DNA of 64,000 nt from Glycocaulis sp050485565 (lineage in GTDB: Bacteria > Pseudomonadota > Alphaproteobacteria > Caulobacterales > Maricaulaceae). Of this stretch, positions 63,101 to 64,000 are shown one piece after another (position 1 is the stretch's first letter; every line of letters starts with the position of its first letter). The notes beneath the pieces are model-generated. The model searched no databases and was not told where the DNA came from. It saw only the letters and a list, made by a program, of their open reading frames with translations. The stretch lies in NCBI RefSeq assembly GCF_050485565.1, contig NZ_JBJHBQ010000011.1, forward strand, positions 16,287 through 80,286, written 5' to 3'. A program made the position numbers and the translations under genes.

Positions 63101-63543
63101 TGACCCTGACGTACGAGGGCGGGCGAGTTCGCGCCGGTGCCTGCATCGGCAAAGAGCAGCTGCACGTCCTTGGCGCGCACTTCCTCGCCATTGATCTTGT
63201 AGTCAGAACCCTTGCCGCGCGTGATGCGGCGCGTGACTTCCAGAATATCCGCATCGTTGAAGCGGGCCGGTGCGCGGCGATCCGAATTGTCGATTGAGAG
63301 GATCACTTCGGCGCGGTCGCGGGCCGGGCGGGTCGCCGTGCCGGAGAAGATGACATCTTCCATCCCGCCGCCGCGCAGTGATTTGGCAGAAGTTGCCCCC
63401 ATCACCCAGCGCAGGGCTTCGAGCACGTTGGACTTGCCGCAGCCATTCGGGCCGATAACGCCGGTCAGCCCCGCATCAATGCGCAGCTCCGCCGGGTCGA
63501 CGAAGGACTTGAAGCCTGTAACGCGCAGACGGGTGAACTTCAC
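60106..63543 (-). CDS. smc: Chromosome segregation ATPase SMC
   Basis: This 1145 aa SMC organises and segregates the chromosome. Walker A is GPNGCGKS (31-38), followed by coiled coil to about 480, a hinge (about 500-650), returning coiled coil, then the signature LMSGGEQALTATAL and Walker B VLDEVDAPLDDANV near the C-terminus. It is full length. scpA and scpB are not in the window. A DsbA-like gene lies upstream, an order seen in other alphaproteobacteria. Confidence 0.95.
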   Translation of the reverse strand: MKFTRLRVTGFKSFVDPAELRIDAGLTGVIGPNGCGKSNVLEALRWVMGATSAKSLRGGGMEDVIFSGTATRPARDRAEVILSIDNSDRRAPARFNDADILEVTRRITRGKGSDYKINGEEVRAKDVQLLFADAGTGANSPALVRQGQISELINAKPENRRRVLEEAAGVAGLRARRHEAQLRLNAAETNLDRLQEVVDTLQSRYEGLQKQARQAGRYRKLSADIRELEAVLWLRRWHEASEAAISAREHLAACEALVADAASLAASATSAAEAAANAVAPLREREAEASAALRLLERERDTLERDIDQARANIERLTARLEELAVNKAREAELSQEAAQSLERVRTSLKTLQDELAGDAEAQARAEAAMTDAETRRSQAEQKLDEASARLAEVKAAREAARRDADNARRRHETLRREADEAAARAAELPESDGPSLQELESAVSEAGIAAEKAAEAFAEAEEAAQTQTDAANTARDALRAAEAETQSLSREADSLRRLVASGDNDDGLVEQVRAKPGTEKALAAALGDDLEAGLSAEAARRWTGTSALPPALPSGVTALSEVIDAPSALKARLESIGLVDEADLDRLADLLKPGQRLVTMEGALRRWDGFAANAGAPSSAAIRLETRNRLETILAELEAARTREASARAEHDKAAQSASGSATALRAAREALDEAQRNVRETERVLSEGREAAVRAEARRANLTDTARRLDTEASGAKDALERAESALKAAMDADDGSVALEAARTLAERARAAAADARAALESARRDAQSRRHRIAGLEREEAEWSRRAQSAAERLTGINSAEAETRSALGDAEAVPARLEDRRSVIFDQLGEAESRARLARSEVEAAETALREADTTLRAAEREASSAREARAAAAATLEGTQTRITETAERLADATGETPQALQTRSGQSEYANLSSAELERRLDETRLSRERLGAVNLRADEEAEELTSERDRLTAERDDLVEAVARLRKAVDTLSREGRARLLAAFEVVDGHFRQLFSTLFGGGEAELRLTEHDDPLEAGLEIMACPPGKKMETMSLMSGGEQALTATALIFAVFLSNPAPVCVLDEVDAPLDDANVDRFCRMLEEMRELTDTRFLIITHNPVTMSRMDRLFGVTMGEQGVSQLVSVNLRAAEALLAAE

Positions 63544-63634
63544 CAGACGCCTCCAGAAACCCGCCTGAAGCCCCGCGCCGCTGCTTTGCAGTCATCCGCT
63601 ACTGGCTTCACCATGCCACCGAACCGCGAGGGAG

Positions 63635-64000
63635 CTATTGCTCGTCGCGAGACCGGAAATACTCGATGATTCGCGAGAAGGTGTCGCCCGTGAATTGCGC
63701 CGGGATGAAACCCTGATCGTCCTCAATGGCCGCATTGCCCGCAAAATACACCACGCCGGAGCCGTCCGGCGCGCGGTTGGCTTCCACCCGCTCGCCATTG
63801 ATGATGAAGGTCGGGGTCGCATTGATGCCATCACGCGCGGCGCGCTGATTGGACTCGTTGATGGCGTCTACCGCGCTCTCATCGGACATGCAGGCGCGGA
63901 ATTCCTGGTCAGACAGGCCGGCAGAGCGGGCAATGGTCTGGAATTGCTGGCGGGCCTGACCGCGCTGTGCCGCCATGAAGATGGCCTGCTGCTGCTCGAA
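63635..64000 (-). CDS. DsbA-like thioredoxin-fold protein, C-terminal part (runs off right edge)
   Basis: The frame runs from the right edge (reading FEQQQAIF, then MAAQRG) to the stop at 63635. It contains the DSBA-type C-terminal half: a helical insert (ARQQFQTIARSAGLSDQEF), the cis-proline loop INATPTFIINGERV and a closing amphipathic helix. The N-terminal CxxC active site is outside the window. It could be a DsbA or a ScsC/BdbD-like exported thiol oxidoreductase. It is read in the same direction as smc and upstream of it. Confidence 0.8.
   Translation of the reverse strand, partial: FEQQQAIFMAAQRGQARQQFQTIARSAGLSDQEFRACMSDESAVDAINESNQRAARDGINATPTFIINGERVEANRAPDGSGVVYFAGNAAIEDDQGFIPAQFTGDTFSRIIEYFRSRDEQ

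Overview
The window is about 64 kb of GC-rich, tightly packed bacterial chromosome carrying mostly housekeeping genes. Gene content and order point to an alphaproteobacterium, probably near the Caulobacterales/Maricaulales (stalked or marine Hyphomonadaceae-like) group. The supporting markers are a CC0125/CC1285-type lipoprotein, an RHH_4 ribbon-helix-helix protein, a DUF1476 F1-ATPase inhibitor (zeta), separate atpI-atpB-atpE-atpF'-atpF genes for FO, a dsbA-like gene next to smc, a dnaG-rpoD pair beside a GatB/YqeY gene and carA, and a LsrB/VtlR-like LysR regulator in the trxB cluster. I saw no tRNA, rRNA, CRISPR array, insertion sequence or prophage.

Layout. 1-5.3 kb: end of a TonB-like gene, a small membrane protein, aspartate aminotransferase, a Dps ferritin with an Irr-type iron box upstream, then an exported amidohydrolase coupled to an APH-type kinase. 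5.4-11.5 kb: exported M3B oligoendopeptidase, hppD with its MarR neighbour, a CPA2/Kef antiporter, a lipoprotein. 11.5-14.3 kb: small membrane proteins, DUF486/RHH pair, LysR regulator. 14.4-19.5 kb: FtsX/LolD-like ABC pair fused translationally to trxB, a DUF442-type phosphatase-like protein, an ELM1-family protein, greA. 19.5-28.1 kb: carB and carA, separated by an orphan solute-binding lipoprotein and a lipoprotein subtilisin autotransporter. 28.3-34 kb: yqeY, VOC protein, dnaG, rpoD, a TPR protein. 34-42 kb: purL, solitary hicB, purQ, then a 3.5 kb block (two DUF5694 paralogues around parDE and a VOC gene), then purS and purC. 42.3-47.1 kb: zeta inhibitor, two-lobed retropepsin-like protein, MgtC, purB, rnhA, ispH. 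47.2-49.6 kb: lipoprotein and argS. 49.8-55.6 kb: tandem glycine riboswitch and gcvT-gcvH-(PaiB)-gcvPA-(DUF2513)-gcvPB. 55.6-57.3 kb: acyltransferase and a small membrane protein. 57.4-60 kb: FO genes. 60.1-64 kb: smc and a DsbA-like protein running off the edge.

How the genes work together: purine synthesis (purL, Q, S, C, B), carbamoyl phosphate supply (carA, carB) and glycine cleavage (one-carbon units for purines) are all here. Replication and transcription are represented by dnaG, rpoD, greA, smc and rnhA, and energy coupling by FO and zeta. A recurring oddity is that conserved gene sets (carAB, purSQ, gcvPA/PB, trxB-lsrB) are split by unrelated cargo genes, several of them paralogous, toxin-antitoxin-like or AT-richer than their surroundings. 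The cargo blocks are the best places to look for undescribed biology.
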